Source: Callaeas wilsoni
Taxonomy: Eukaryota; Chordata; Aves; Passeriformes; Callaeidae
Length of the DNA stretch: 64,000 nt
Assembly: GCA_013398955.1 (NCBI GenBank)
Contig: VWPU01003192.1
Location: 496,001 to 560,000, forward strand
Direction: 5' to 3'
In this document: in pieces, positions 24,257 to 36,334 of the stretch
Position numbering within the stretch: the stretch's first letter is position 1
Layout: every line of letters starts with the position of its first letter
Notes under the pieces: model-generated
What the model saw: only the letters and a program-made list of their open reading frames with translations
The model's database searches: none
What the model was told of the DNA's origin: nothing
Made by a program: the position numbers and the translations under genes

Positions 24257-27200
24257 GTACTTCACCATACCAATCAGTATTTGCATGCTCAGTGTATGGA
24301 ATCAGGGCTTGCAGTTGCTAATGCAGGAAGAATGTCACCCATAGCCTGTTAAACTTGATAAGAGGTTCAGTAAATAGATTTAGCTTATGTAAATCCTAAG
24401 AGTCTATCCAGCTGTAACAAGGGAGTAATAGAAGAAACCAGGGCTAATTAACTAGGTACTTGTTGATTGCTGTTCTAAATATTCCCCCACAATGCATTGT
24501 TTAGACCTATATGTCTTTACAAGCTTTTATTTAAAGTATGAACTTAATAACGGCCACTTGCCTCCTTTGTGGAGATTGTATTCTAAAAATATACTTACTA
24601 CAAAATATGCAAGATTTACATTAAAATGAACACATAAATACACATATTTCTGTATATGGAGGGGTGTTTTTAAAAAACTTTGGGGAACACTTAGATGTAG
24701 GTAGGATAGGGAATAATCTGTCACCAGTAGAAGAAGATGCAAGAAAGCCACAATGAAGAATAAACCATTTTCCAAAAGCAAGAATAGGGTTTTAGTGAAT
24801 GTGTTGCAGAGAAAATGGAGACAAACAGGACAAGAGAAGGATGTTGCAAATAACCGGTGTATGAAGATAACAAGACAAAACAAATTGTAGCATAAAAACT
24901 TAGACGAGCTATTTGAATGGACAGATGAAAAAAGAAACAAACAGAGTGAGTGAGGTGGGAATATAATTATAAGGCATGGTGGAAAAAAGGAGGTTATTTC
25001 AGTCCAAGCATGAAAAGAAAATAAAGTAGGTGGCCAAAAATAGATACATATGAAAGTCAGCAAAGAAAGGAAGCGTGGACTATAACCCCACTAGGAATGA
25101 TGAAGCATCTTTCAGACCTAACACCAGTGGAAAAAAAAGAGGAATGAACACTGCCTGAAGTGAGGCAGAGGGAGGAGTTACTGCATCACTGACGAGAGGT
25201 ACAGGAAGCCAAAGGAGTTCATTTTTCCAGTCTCTGATTTGAGGTGTTTTAATTTATTAGTGCTCCTTTTGAGGTGCAATAGATGAAATTATGAAGCGTA
25301 TCATTAAAGCATTTGTGCTTACCCAGATTCTTTCAGAAAATTTGCACTGGGCACTGTGAGTAAGTGGATAGCCTTAGGGTGTAATCCCATTAACTACTTG
25401 TAGAGTGGCAAAGTAATTATGGTAATCCCCATTGCCTGTGTTGGAGCTTTTATGAGACCACCTGCAGGTCATTCCTTCTGACCTAAAAAGACCCATTTTA
25501 AACATTGTGCTGTAAAACGTTAGATGACTGTACTGAAACATCAGCGTTAGGGGCTAATTAATAAATACATTTTCTTATTGATGGCATATGATTAAGAAGT
25601 TGTATTTCCTAATTTTTAGCAGGATTTTTGCAATGTCAGTTAGCAGACTTCAAAGATAATGGGTTGATTTCAGCACAACTGTATACTTTTTCAATCCATT
25701 ACCATCCATAAATCACAAAGAATGTACATATGCCCACACTGCATGTAGTGTTTAGTATACTTGGGAATTGCTGATGGCTTAATAATAGTATGTGTAAAAA
25801 CAGTGGTGTAATTACTCACCCCTCTTTGTTACAAACAATGAATTTAATTCTCTTCTCATTTACTCTGCTGTAACTAAACTGACTTATGAGGAATTTCCTT
25901 GGAATTACATTGCTGTAATGACAGGAGAGTCAAATGGAGCATTTGTAAGTTAAAGAGAATCAGTTCTTCACGTTTATCATGCTCTGTTTCATTCTGTTTA
26001 CTGAACCTGTAACTCAAGTTGCAGAAAGTTCTGCACTGGAATAGGGCTTTTTTCAAAATATATTTGCTTTTAAGTAGAGATGTTTGCATAGTAGAGTGGG
26101 TTACAACTCTATACAACATTCTACTTCGCTGTAGACGTAGTTTCACTAAATAGGTACTTATTCTAAGTAGATTCCAATTATGTGTGTAAAGATCTTGAAG
26201 CTTTGTAGTGCTGTTGTGGCATGATGTTGTGTGGCACTGGAGACCAGGTACCAGAACACTTGAAAAGAGCAGAAGGGCTGCTAGTTTCAGGTGCTGCAAA
26301 TCAAACCTGGAATCACAAAGGAATAGGAATGAAATCTTGAAAATGAAAGACATGTAAGAAAGTGCCAGGTGTTCTTATTCTGTTCTTTTTTTGTCTTCTT
26401 TTTGTTACCTGAGTGAGCATCTTATAGCAAGGCTTCAGCAGTATGGAGGGGGGAAAAATCGCAAATTAAGAGCTGTCAGTTTTCTTAATAATTGTAAACA
26501 TGAATGTTGTCTAGTTAATGAGAAAAAGCCTGTCAGTGAACAATTAGTCTGGCCCTAAAAAGAGGAGGGAAGAAAGGGCTTTTTTTGAAAACTTGTTTGT
26601 GGTAGCTTATATGCCTCTTAGAGAATGGTGAAATAAAGTATTGATTGTTCTATTTAAATAAATCCTGAAGGGGAGGTTTTCAATTTACCTGAGTGTTTGT
26701 TCTGATAAGAAAGGCTGAAAAGACAAGTGCCTTGTCACTATATGTGCTCAAACTGCACAGTATCCTCATCTGAGTTTGTCAGAGAATTGGATTGAAATGT
26801 CACTTTATCTAATGGGAGACATGAAATTGGCCTTGTCAGATAACCCACTTATTGTGAAAAACATCAGCTGGTATCTAATAGATGACATAAAAGTAATCAA
26901 ACATTGAGCAAAAGGAAAATAGTTGGGTAGAATTGATTAAATGTGTTTGGTGAAGTAAATTAGAGTTCTACATACAGTCCCTAGGTTGAAGTTTTGTAAT
27001 AGTGGGCAGATCCAACACAGATTAGATTTAGGAGAACAGAATGAGCCTGTCTAGCAGACATCAGATTATTACAGAGTTCAGACTGCTTATTGAGTTCAAA
27101 CAAGGTAAACCTAGGTGTCAAATTGGTTAAAAGGAGTTTGGTTAGGTTTTTAAAGAAGGGCAAAGAAAGGTAGCCATCTGTAATGCTGGCAGCTTAAATG

Positions 27201-30200
27201 TCTGCATTTTCCAAATGGAAAATTTAACACTGGGAACAGAACCAAACCTCTTCAGGACCTCTAGAGTGAAGAATTTGTTCTGGAGGGCAAAGTCATTGTG
27301 ACATCAAGACACAGTAGGAAATATTAATGATCACTTATCTGTGGTATCAGTTGTTCTCATACATTAAATATACACAGTTACTTGGCATCTGTTTTTGCTC
27401 TCTCCAACTAACCTTTCATGCTGGATCCATCAGTCTGTCTGTACCCCTTTTTTTACCAACAGTGCTGGCATTAGGACTTATTTTTATTGTTGCCGAACAA
27501 TTCCTATCATGAAGTCCTGCTTTCACACGTTCATTTTTTGGCAAACTGACTGGAGACTTGTATTTTTCAATGTGGGTGTGTGCCTCAGCCTGGAGGTGCT
27601 GCGAAAACCTCCAGCCAGAAGAGCTGATACCGTTCATCCATTTTAGCAAACTTGCCATAGGAAAGTGCTGAAGACTCTGGACTTTGAAGCAGTAAGATTT
27701 TTTCAGAAGAGTACTAGTTATGTCAAGAATGCTGTTCCTCTCTTCCTGTGAAAATCTGTTCTCAAATATAGTTAGTTTACAAACTACTAAATAAAACCCA
27801 ACAAAACCCTGAGACTTCTTTGAGTTCGTCTTTCAGATTCCCCCGAAATTCTAAATACGGTGTACGGAATGTAATTGCAAGCAGGGATCTGAGATCCTCT
27901 GGGACAGGCTGGATCCAGGCACAGGAATCAAGACCTATGAGCTTACCATTTGTGTGCTTTTAGTATATAGTCCTCCATCTTGCTGAATCCTTGTACTTGG
28001 AGAGTAAAATGATGATGGATTAACAATGTGGATAGCGAGGAGTGCAAGAACAAGAAGCTGCATACCCAGATGAGGTTGTTTGCGCTGGGACTGAAGGGAA
28101 AGGCAAACTGGGAGGTGTTTTGAAATGAGAGGGAAGGTAGGTGAAAATTTGGACTACACAACTAATAAAAGCTGGGGAGAAAGACATGAGGGCAGTAGTA
28201 AACAGCTGGCTGGACCTGAGCCAGCACGTGTCCAGAAGGTGACCAAGAAGGCCAGTGGCATCCTGGCCTGTGTATGACCAGCAGGAACAGGGCAGTGATT
28301 GACTCCTCTGTACTCAGCACTGGTGAGGCCACACCTTGAGTGCTGTGTCCCATTCACTACAGGAAAGACACTGAGGTGCTGGAGTGAGTCCAGAGAAGGG
28401 CAAGGAGCTGGCAAAGAATCTGGAGAGTGGGTCATGTAAGGAGCAGCTGAGGGAGCTGGGGTGTTTAGCCTAGAGAAAAGGAGGCTCAGAGGGGACCTTA
28501 TCACTCTCTACAGCTGCCTAACAGGAGGTCGTAGCCAGGTGGGGATCAGCCTCTTCTCCCAGGCAACAAGGGACAGGACAAGAACTCATGGCCTCCAGCT
28601 TTGCCAGGTAGATTTTGGTTAGACATCAGGAAGAATTTTTTCATTGAAAGAATGGTTAAGCATTGGGATGGGCTGCCCAGGGAGGTGGTGGAGTCCCTAT
28701 CCTGAAAGCATTCACTTTTTGCTGTGATTTAGTTGGCAGCTTAGTATTTGGTCAAAGGTTGGATTTGATTATCTTGGAGGTTTTTTCCCACCTTTATGAT
28801 TCTATGATTCTGTGACAAAGAGTGGAAGATAAACATATACATATACACATATGCTTTTGCAAAAAATGAGGAAGTAGATTTTGTCATTTTTCAAGATAGT
28901 GGTTCTGAGCCGCAGTAAAGAAATGTCTATTTTTGTCTTCTTTAACTCACTTAAATCTTAGAGATTTATATTATCTCCACTGGCATCTCAGTGTGATGCC
29001 TTTCCTCTCTCAATTAAAATTTTAAAAGAACTACAAAGTAAAAGATGTTAAGATGTTGTAGAAAATGTTTGGAAAATCTGTATCATTTAAGTACAGAGCA
29101 GTTTAAATGAAGGAGTTGCAGTTTCAAGTGTGTTTTCAATTAATAAAAAGTGCAGAAGAATAAATGGTTTACATCCATGTATGGCTACATTGGTTTTTAT
29201 CCTCTGTGTAAGAGAAGGGCTGCTCCTTATCATAAAGTCTGTCTTTTTCTCATATTTAATATAAATGATCCATTTATGTAGGGTGACTTGAGAGCACCTG
29301 CCTAAAGCTTTCTGTCACCTGCAGACCTCTGGCTTTGTGCGGTAGCCACTATTTTCTTTCCCTAAGGGGTTGTGCCCATTGTCATTTATCAGAGAATTCA
29401 AGAAGAGGTCACATGTCTGTCCAAAGTCTAAAAAGCGTAAAATTTGAAATATGGATCAACTTACCTTCTTTTATTTCCGGTTAATAGTCTGTTTTAAAAA
29501 CCTACATTTAAAAGGGTTTCACAGTATTCAATAGCTTTGTCTGCTTGCTTCAGGAGAGATCTGCAAGGAAGAACTCCTCCTTAAGCTAAGTCATTGTACT
29601 AAATAGCCACTGCTACAAACTTGTTTCTGCTGTCAGTTGAAAATCTTTCCTTGAATGTCCACAGCCCTAAAATCTCAAGTCTATTGTACTATTTCATAAA
29701 GGTGTTAATTTGCATGGTATTTATTTGAGACTGCCTCATGCCAGTAAAACAGCTTTTAGTGAAGGACAGTAGTGCTGCAGTGTGGTACTTACCTAAGTGA
29801 TTCAAACTCCTCATCGTCCCAAAAATATTAAACCATTCTGTCTAAAGAAAAAATAAATTAGTAAGACAGAAGAATGAGTTTCATACTTAAGTAATGAAAT
29901 CAGTTCATTATGTTTGGAAATACAGTGTATTAGAAAATCTGCTTAATCGAGTCTCATGCTTTTAACCAGTCATATGGTTAAAATGAGCATCATATTTGCA
30001 ATGAAAGATTGGTTTTAGATAGTCTCAATCTCTAGTAAGAAGGTAACTTTTGGTATTAAACCATGTTAATAGTATGAAACTGCAGGATATGCAGGCTTTG
30101 CTGAAATAATGCAACTTGAATTAACCTTTTTCATTGTGGTCCCAGAGAAATGAAAAACATGCCCTGAGGTATAAAAAGACAATAAAACACTGTCTGTTTC

Positions 30201-32272
30201 AAGTACTTGTAATATTTCGAATGAATTGGTATAACCACTAACCTTAGTGACCTAACTCCTGAGTTTGCATTTTGAATGGCACTTCAACAGCCTTTAGTAG
30301 CATTTGAAACTTGAAAGTAATTAACTGTTCTTTCAGCATGGCTAAGTAAATGCCTTAGGATGCTCTATAAAAGTTCTATTTCATGTCTTGGTTCACAAAA
30401 CAGCCTAATGATTTAAATGGATGCTAAATCATTTTGAGTCAAGTCAGAACTGTTTCCAGACATACTATCACTGTACGAAGCCATAGTTTATATACTTTAG
30501 GAATAATAGTTTCAATAAAACTGCAGTATGTTTCTAACTCAACAATGACATCAGTTTGCCGTATATTGCTATTGACATAAAACAATGCTTTCACCACTGA
30601 TTTGAAAATCTAAACAATATTCTTTATATCCTGGAATCTACCACAATATATTAAGCTATTTTTATGTCTATTCCAATTAGTGATGCTTAATCTTTGGAGA
30701 TGTTCTGGTTTATTGCCCTTTGTATTGTTTTCTTCATGATAGTAATCACTTAGTTCTGTTAAGATGAAAACACACAGTGATGATGCCTGTGTTTGCTGGT
30801 TTGTAGTGCTGTATTTCAGCAATTGCTAACAGATTGCACAGATCGAAGCCTGCATACAAGTGTACCCTGCTAATTAGAAACACCATCTATCTGAGGCATA
30901 GATAATCTTCTGTGTACTTAGTGCACTGAGTTACTCTTTCTTTAAATGAAAAAGGTAGCATACTGTAAGATAATTACATGTTTGTTAAAACAGCAATTCT
31001 GCTATTTCTCAGGAAATACTGAATGCTTCCCAGAGATCCTTTCTCCCTTTTGCTTCATTCTTTTATGTTCTTTGCTTTAACTGTGACTTTGAAGACCATG
31101 GCAAAATGATGAAATACATAAATTCAGCTTCTTGTCTGTTTGACTACCTGTGTCTCAACACAGAGGGAAATGGTTAGCAGAAGAGGATAAATCTGAATCT
31201 AAAGCTTAGGGAAGACAGCTGTCCTGTGTTCATTACGTATTCTGTATAGCTTAAAGAAGGTGGCAGTGTTTGCTGATAGATATGTTCAGAATATTGGATC
31301 AAACAGTGCCTTATTACAGTGGCTTGATTTTGTTCTACTTGAATATATTTAACCAATGGAAAGGTGAATGTTTTTGCAGATGTGATGCATGAAACAGCAG
31401 AGTAATTTAACCAGCAGGGGAAAAAAGAATTTGTTATTTAACTTTACAAAAAGATGATGTCTGCAAATTATTTCTGCAGTCTCATTTAAAATAAGATGCC
31501 CATCACATAGTAAATTAAAGTAGGTTTAAAACTTTGGTTGGTTTTGAAATCTTTAGAATCCAAACTATCAGGATATCACATGCATGCTTGCTCTGTGATA
31601 CAGAGTACTGTTTCTGTGTGGTAGTTAGTGAAAATTACATGAAGAAGAAACAGACCTCTAGTAAAACTCAAGAAATCCCCCAGCTTTCATTTAGAAGCTC
31701 TTTAATTTTAACCAAAGTATGGAACTTGAAAAACTGTGCTTACTCTGCTTACACAGAAGTCTGAAAATATGAAGGCTGAGTAGTTAAGTACATGAAAAAT
31801 AATTAATAAAAATTTCATTTTATTTTTCTGTGCAGAAATTCCTGTTCTCATTATGTGTAGGGATAGGCTCCAACATAAATTTTAGCTTAAAAATACTAGT
31901 TTTGAGTAGGATTAATATTAATATCCAGTAGGAACTGCCTTTGTATGAGAAAACCTGAGATTGTCTTTCTTTTTAAACCGGGAGTTGCCATGGAATGTCT
32001 GGTGAATAGAGTTCCATTTGCCCTTGGTTTGAAGTTATGTGGTTATAAACCAAATGCTTCAGGTTAAAATCTCCAAGTGCATAAGCAAAAGAATCTGAAT
32101 ATTGCAGTTTAGTGAAAATAAGTCAATCTGTAGTGGTGATTTCTTCGTATCCATATTTTTATGCAGTCTTCAACTCTAATGCAGTAGAAAACCCATTGCT
32201 TATTTGAATGTTTTAGAAGCAGAAAAATGCAAGTGTAATCATAGCATGTTATTGTACCTCACTGTTTTTCAG
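24257..32272 (+). other. PTPRM: PTPRM intron between Ig and FN3-1 exons (8.0 kb)
   Basis: An 8,016-bp intron with donor gtactt at 24257 and acceptor actgtttttcag ending at 32272. Contents: a purine-rich stretch at about 24600-25170 that creates a 178-codon open frame on the minus strand, and one CR1 3' end at 28170-28816. The rest is AT-rich unique sequence. A 159-codon minus-strand frame at 25874-26353 has no recognisable domain and looks random. Confidence 0.93.
28170..28816 (+). mobile_element. CR1 LINE, 3' part including ORF2 end and tail
   Basis: A 5'-truncated CR1 in sense orientation with the gene. The ORF2 end region is recognisable by blocks such as AAGAAGGCCAGTGGCATCCTGG, GGTGAGGCCACACCTTGAGT and CAGAGAAGGGCAAGGAGCTGG. 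The 3'-UTR follows with GGGCTGCCCAGGGAGGTGG and then a terminal repeat tail, TTCTATGATTCTGTGA, at about 28800-28816. In CR1 biology the 8-bp tail repeat marks the 3' end. The 5' limit is uncertain by about 20 bp. Frameshifts and stops are present, so it is inactive. Confidence 0.93.
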
Positions 32273-32566
32273 AGCCACCAGTTCCCATTGCTCCACCTCA
32301 GCTGTCCTCAGTGGGTGCAACTTACCTGTGGATACAGCTGAATGCCAATTCCATCAATGGGGATGGACCCATTATCCAAAGAGAAGTTGAGTATCGAACT
32401 TCAAGTGGAAGCTGGTATGACATACAACCCGTGGACTCCACAAGCTATAAGATTGGGCACCTGGATCCTGATACAGAATACGAAATCAGTGTATTACTTA
32501 CAAGACCAGGTGAAGGAGGAACGGGATCTCCTGGCCCAGCTCTCAAAACAAGAACAAAATGTGCTG
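32273..32566 (+). CDS. PTPRM: PTPRM exon: first fibronectin type III repeat
   Basis: This 294-bp exon is symmetric (phase 1 to phase 1) and holds one whole FN3 repeat, as is usual for this family. The peptide starts [20 protein letters not shown] and continues [20 protein letters not shown] and [20 protein letters not shown]. It then has the tyrosine-corner motif [11 protein letters not shown], and ends in [18 protein letters not shown] followed by KTRTKCA. It matches human PTPRM closely. The [13 protein letters not shown] run favours mu over T and kappa, which have LWHLDPD. This repeat contributes to the extended ectodomain that spaces apposed membranes. The donor at 32567 is gtgagt, a strong site. 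Read-through would stop at 32596-32598. The next FN3 exon is not in the window. Confidence 0.97.
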
Positions 32567-33923
32567 GTGAGTACTCCAAGGTGATAGGAAAGTTGTAAGC
32601 ATCTTTCTGATGCTGAAGACATAAGTTAATTCACTAGCAGTTTTTACTGTCTGTCTTAAAGCAGCAGGTTGCAGGAATTAAGACTGAATGGTTTTAAGTA
32701 TAACCTATTAGCATTTTCCAGCTACAGTGACCTTGAAAGCAACCTGCAGTGCCACTGTAGATTGTAGATGAAATCATAACAGTGCATGCTTTTTTATTTC
32801 AATGTCAGTTATATCAAACTTGTAGATAAAGTGGAAAGAGATCCTGTGTAACCACAAAAGCATTCACTGTTGAGTCTCAATTAGCAGACCAGGTTTAGCA
32901 AAGGACTGCTTTCTTGAGTGACTGACAGCATGTCTCTTTACTAAATGAGATAGTGCAATTTCTGGTGCATTGTAGCAATCTTGGCTCCTGTTTTGGGTGT
33001 TATAATTAATAGAGCTGACCTCTGATTGTAATAGCATATAAAGTTCACCTATTATACAAAAGCAATTGTACAATAATTTTCAGTAAGACTGTCAGTGATA
33101 TTAGTTTGGGATTTAGCTGCTCAGAAAATCCTAGAGGATACTGTGACCTGGATTTTCTTTGGTCATTTGTATTTTCCCCCAGTATTTTGAATCATCTCGC
33201 TGCTGCTATAAAGCTGGTGGAAGATAGGCAGGAGTGTCGCTAGAGAAAATGCGAGTAACAAGTGGTATAAGCTTATTGTTCCTAGTCTTTTGAAGAATGG
33301 CTTGATCTTACTTGGCTTTTTAACAGGAAGAATTGCGTACTTCAACAGAAATAATGTATTTCCATTGCATCTACTTTTTGTAAAGTCACCTGTCCACCTG
33401 TCAGTGAGTAAATGTCATTTTAGTTGAATCGAATTGGTGTGATGTCAAACACAAAATGAAATATAGTTGCTGTCAGAATCCCACTATTATGTTTTGAAGA
33501 TGCAAACGTACATGAGTACTAATTCTTTGATGTTATTTTTGGTATTTTTCTTCCTCTCATTACTGGAAAGCAGTATCTAATGATACTTCTTATAAAAAGC
33601 AGTACAGCTACGTTATAATAATAGTTAAGTATTTTGTATTTATAAGATTTTCTCTGCTAGACTAAGATAACTTCAGCTTAGTCAAAAGTGGAGAATAAAA
33701 GTGAAAGATAGTTCCCTTCAGGAGGATTTCTGGGTCACTGTGCCCTTCATAATAATGTAAATGTCTGTCTAGACAATGTAAGTGCATATTTAATACGCAA
33801 GTATTTCAGTTATTTTAAAATTAAACAGTTTTTCTAATAGTTTTTTTTGTCTGCTTGTATGATGAGTTAATGCAGCACTGAGTGCTGTGTAGGTGAGCCT
33901 GTCTGTCCTGCGGAGTTACGGAG

Positions 33924-34499
33924 TGTGGTGAATTGACACCAGCCAGCAGCCAAGTAGCCACTCAGTCACCTCTGCCGCGGGACAGGGAGAAAATAGAAGG
34001 AAGGCAAAAAGACTGATGGATTGACATGAAGACAGTTTAATAGGTGAAGCAAAGCTGCACTTGGAAGAAAAAGGAAATAGGAAATTACTGTTTCTCATGG
34101 GCTGGCAGATCTTTATCCACGTCCTGGGAAGTAGTGCCTCCGCGCATACACACTGCTTACTTGACAAGACAAACATTGTAACAACATCCCTGTTTCCTTC
34201 TCCCTCCCTTGAGCTTAGATTTCTGAGTGTGACATTGTATGATGTGGAACATCCCTTTGGTCAGGGATGCTCCATACTGTCACAGGGGACACAACAGTCT
34301 CTACTGTATCCCCAACCAGCTTCTTGTCCACCTCTGGTGTATTTGCTGGAGGAGCAGAGTGAGAAAAAGGAAGCCTCAAGGCTGTGCAAACACATGTAAA
34401 ACACTGTTGTGTTACCGACCTGGGATTAGTCACAAATCCAAAATGCAGCACTAAACAGGCTGCTATGAAGGAAATTTAACTCCACCTCAGCCAGACTTA
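33924..34499 (-). mobile_element. Solo LTR of avian ERVL-type endogenous retrovirus
   Basis: About 575 bp matches the avian class III LTR family. On the + strand it begins TGTGGTGAATTGACACCAGCC and ends near TTTAACTCCACCTCAGCCAGACTTA. Between these are the typical blocks ATGTGGAACATCCCTTTGGTCAG (34236-34263) and CAAATCCAAAATGCAGCACTA (34433-34453). In related LTRs the promoter lies on the opposite strand, upstream of the CTTTGGTC complement, so this copy is in antisense to PTPRM. The usual TATA-type box near 34215-34230 is replaced by a non-TATA sequence, so promoter activity is unlikely. No internal retroviral genes adjoin it, which makes it a solo LTR formed by recombination. No 5-bp target duplication is evident. 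Confidence 0.82.
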
Positions 34500-35582
34500 G
34501 TAGAGAGTGATATCCAGAATTTTAGTTATATTTAAGAATATCATATACTTTCTGTTCTCCATGGTACATCCTGTTGAGTATTAAAACATGCATTCAGTTT
34601 CATAAACCACTGTGTACTGGAAATGTTTTATTACCTCTTGTAACACATCAGAATTATTTGTGTTTTCATTAAGCTAAACAGTAACCTTCTTAAATTAAAA
34701 GCAGAAAGTTAAATGACTGAAAAATGTAAATTGAACGATGATGTTAAGTCTGTCTCTACAAATTGGCTTTTTTACAGCAGAAGACCCTGCTTTGAAGGTG
34801 TAGTGGTTATTGGTTAACTGTTAGCAAGTGACATGCTAATAACTGGCCCAAGGGTTTAAAAAGAGATGCTGATAAACTAATGACGGTATAATTAAGCTGG
34901 GTAGGAGTAAAATAATGCCAGTCTCCAAAGCATACCATAGAATTAATAAAACAGGAGTCTTTAAGAGAAGAATCATTGCACCTTTTTAATTACTGTGATA
35001 ATTGCATGCTGCTTGCCTGTTCCCTAGGGGAAGATAGTGAACCACTTTGAGACTTGAAGCAGTATGCTAGGCGTTCAATAATCTTAATAGTTCTCCAAAG
35101 CATTTGAAATATGTTTTCATTTTAGCAAAATGAGATTTCAGAGGCTTGTAATAGACAAGCCTTATCTGTAACTTTACTAAATAAAAGCGTCTATAATTAG
35201 AATGCAAAGAAAAAAAACTTCTCCAGACTTGGTTGCATCACACTCACTGGAGAAGTTGCCACTTCAGAAAGTTTTTGTTTCCTTTTGATGAAATATAATG
35301 TAAGTGCTCTTTCAGTGTAATTCTCGGAAAGCCAAAGAATTACATTCAATTCTGGATTAGGTTTAACCTAGAGTGTGGAGTTCAGGTTTGAAGGAGTTTA
35401 ATGGATTTTGGCCATGGTGAACCACATTTGAGTCAGACTTAGAAAAAAGGGGTTTTCTCATTTTAAGGTGTGAAATGGAGGCCTTCCCAGGTTTTTTGGA
35501 ATTTAAATCACCTATTCCTATGCTAAAAGCTCCCTCTCCCCACAACCGTCTCACATGGTGTTGCGAACCTAGAATGCAGAAT

Positions 35583-35738
35583 GCCAGGGAGGGGGCATCC
35601 ACAACTTCTCTGGGCAACCTGTTCCAACTGCCTTACCACGCTCACAGTAAAGAATTTCTTCCTAATATCTGACCTAAACCTACTTCCATTCTGAAGCTCT
35701 TCCCCTTGCCCTGTCACTGTTGTTCCTGATGGGACCCA
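35583..35738 (-). mobile_element. CR1 LINE fragment (3'-UTR region)
   Basis: A short minus-strand CR1 piece. The + strand text reads GGGGGCATCCACAACTTCTC, then TGGGCAACCTGTTCCAACTG, then AGTAAAGAATTTCTTCCTAA, followed by the CTGAAGCTCTTCCCCTTGCC block. These are standard phrases of the CR1 region just before the 3' tail. Both the tail and the ORF2 end are missing, so it is truncated at both sides. Confidence 0.88.
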
Positions 35739-36319
35739 ATCTGACCCAAAACCAATGGAACTGTCCATAGTATAACTAAAGTAGGTATGTTCTACAATTA
35801 ATAAGATAGACTGTGTTTTGTAGTTTCTTCTTACCCATATCAGTATTTCTGTGGGTAGAATTATTTATTTCAGGGCTTTCTAGCGTGCTTTTTCTTTGAC
35901 ATTCATTGCATGATTGAAATCTTGATCTGGTCTGTGTCCCTGCACTCTGGTGGTGAGATGGTGCCCCAGTTAAAACACACATGAATAATGCAGAACTGCT
36001 AAATGAGCTCCTGCAATTATTTTTCTTTTTTTTGGTATGGCCCCTCTATTAAGAGACTTTATTTCTAATTTATGTTGTTCCTTGAATCTGCTGGTGAAAA
36101 GATGCATCTTAAAGACAGCTACCTTAGGAAGAAAAGTTAAAATAAAATCCTCCCTCCTGCTAAGGAAGGGGATTGCTAAGGCCCCCTAGGGAATGTTGTT
36201 TTCTTTGTCTCATAATTTATTTTTTTTTTCACTGTGACATTTGGCATAATTTCTGAAAATAAGCATATTTTCCTTTACTGAACCAGAAAACTCTAATGGA
36301 ATTTAAGAAAACAACAACC

Positions 36320-36334
36320 AAAAAAAAAAAAAAA
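36320..36334 (+). repeat. Poly-A tract
   Basis: A run of 15 A residues after an AACAACAACC sequence. There is no retroposed body recognisable upstream of it. Confidence 0.9.

Noticed and set aside
24527..25063. 178-codon minus-strand frame rich in Phe, Leu, Ser and Cys
   Set aside because: The composition follows directly from the purine-rich + strand. The apparent membrane-protein look is a by-product. No family match.
25874..26353. 159-codon minus-strand frame
   Set aside because: No recognisable motif. Its length is near the expected maximum for chance frames in a 64-kb AT-rich window.
34061..34454. Overlapping open frames on both strands (112, 71 and 78 codons)
   Set aside because: They lie within the LTR and are explained by non-coding LTR sequence.
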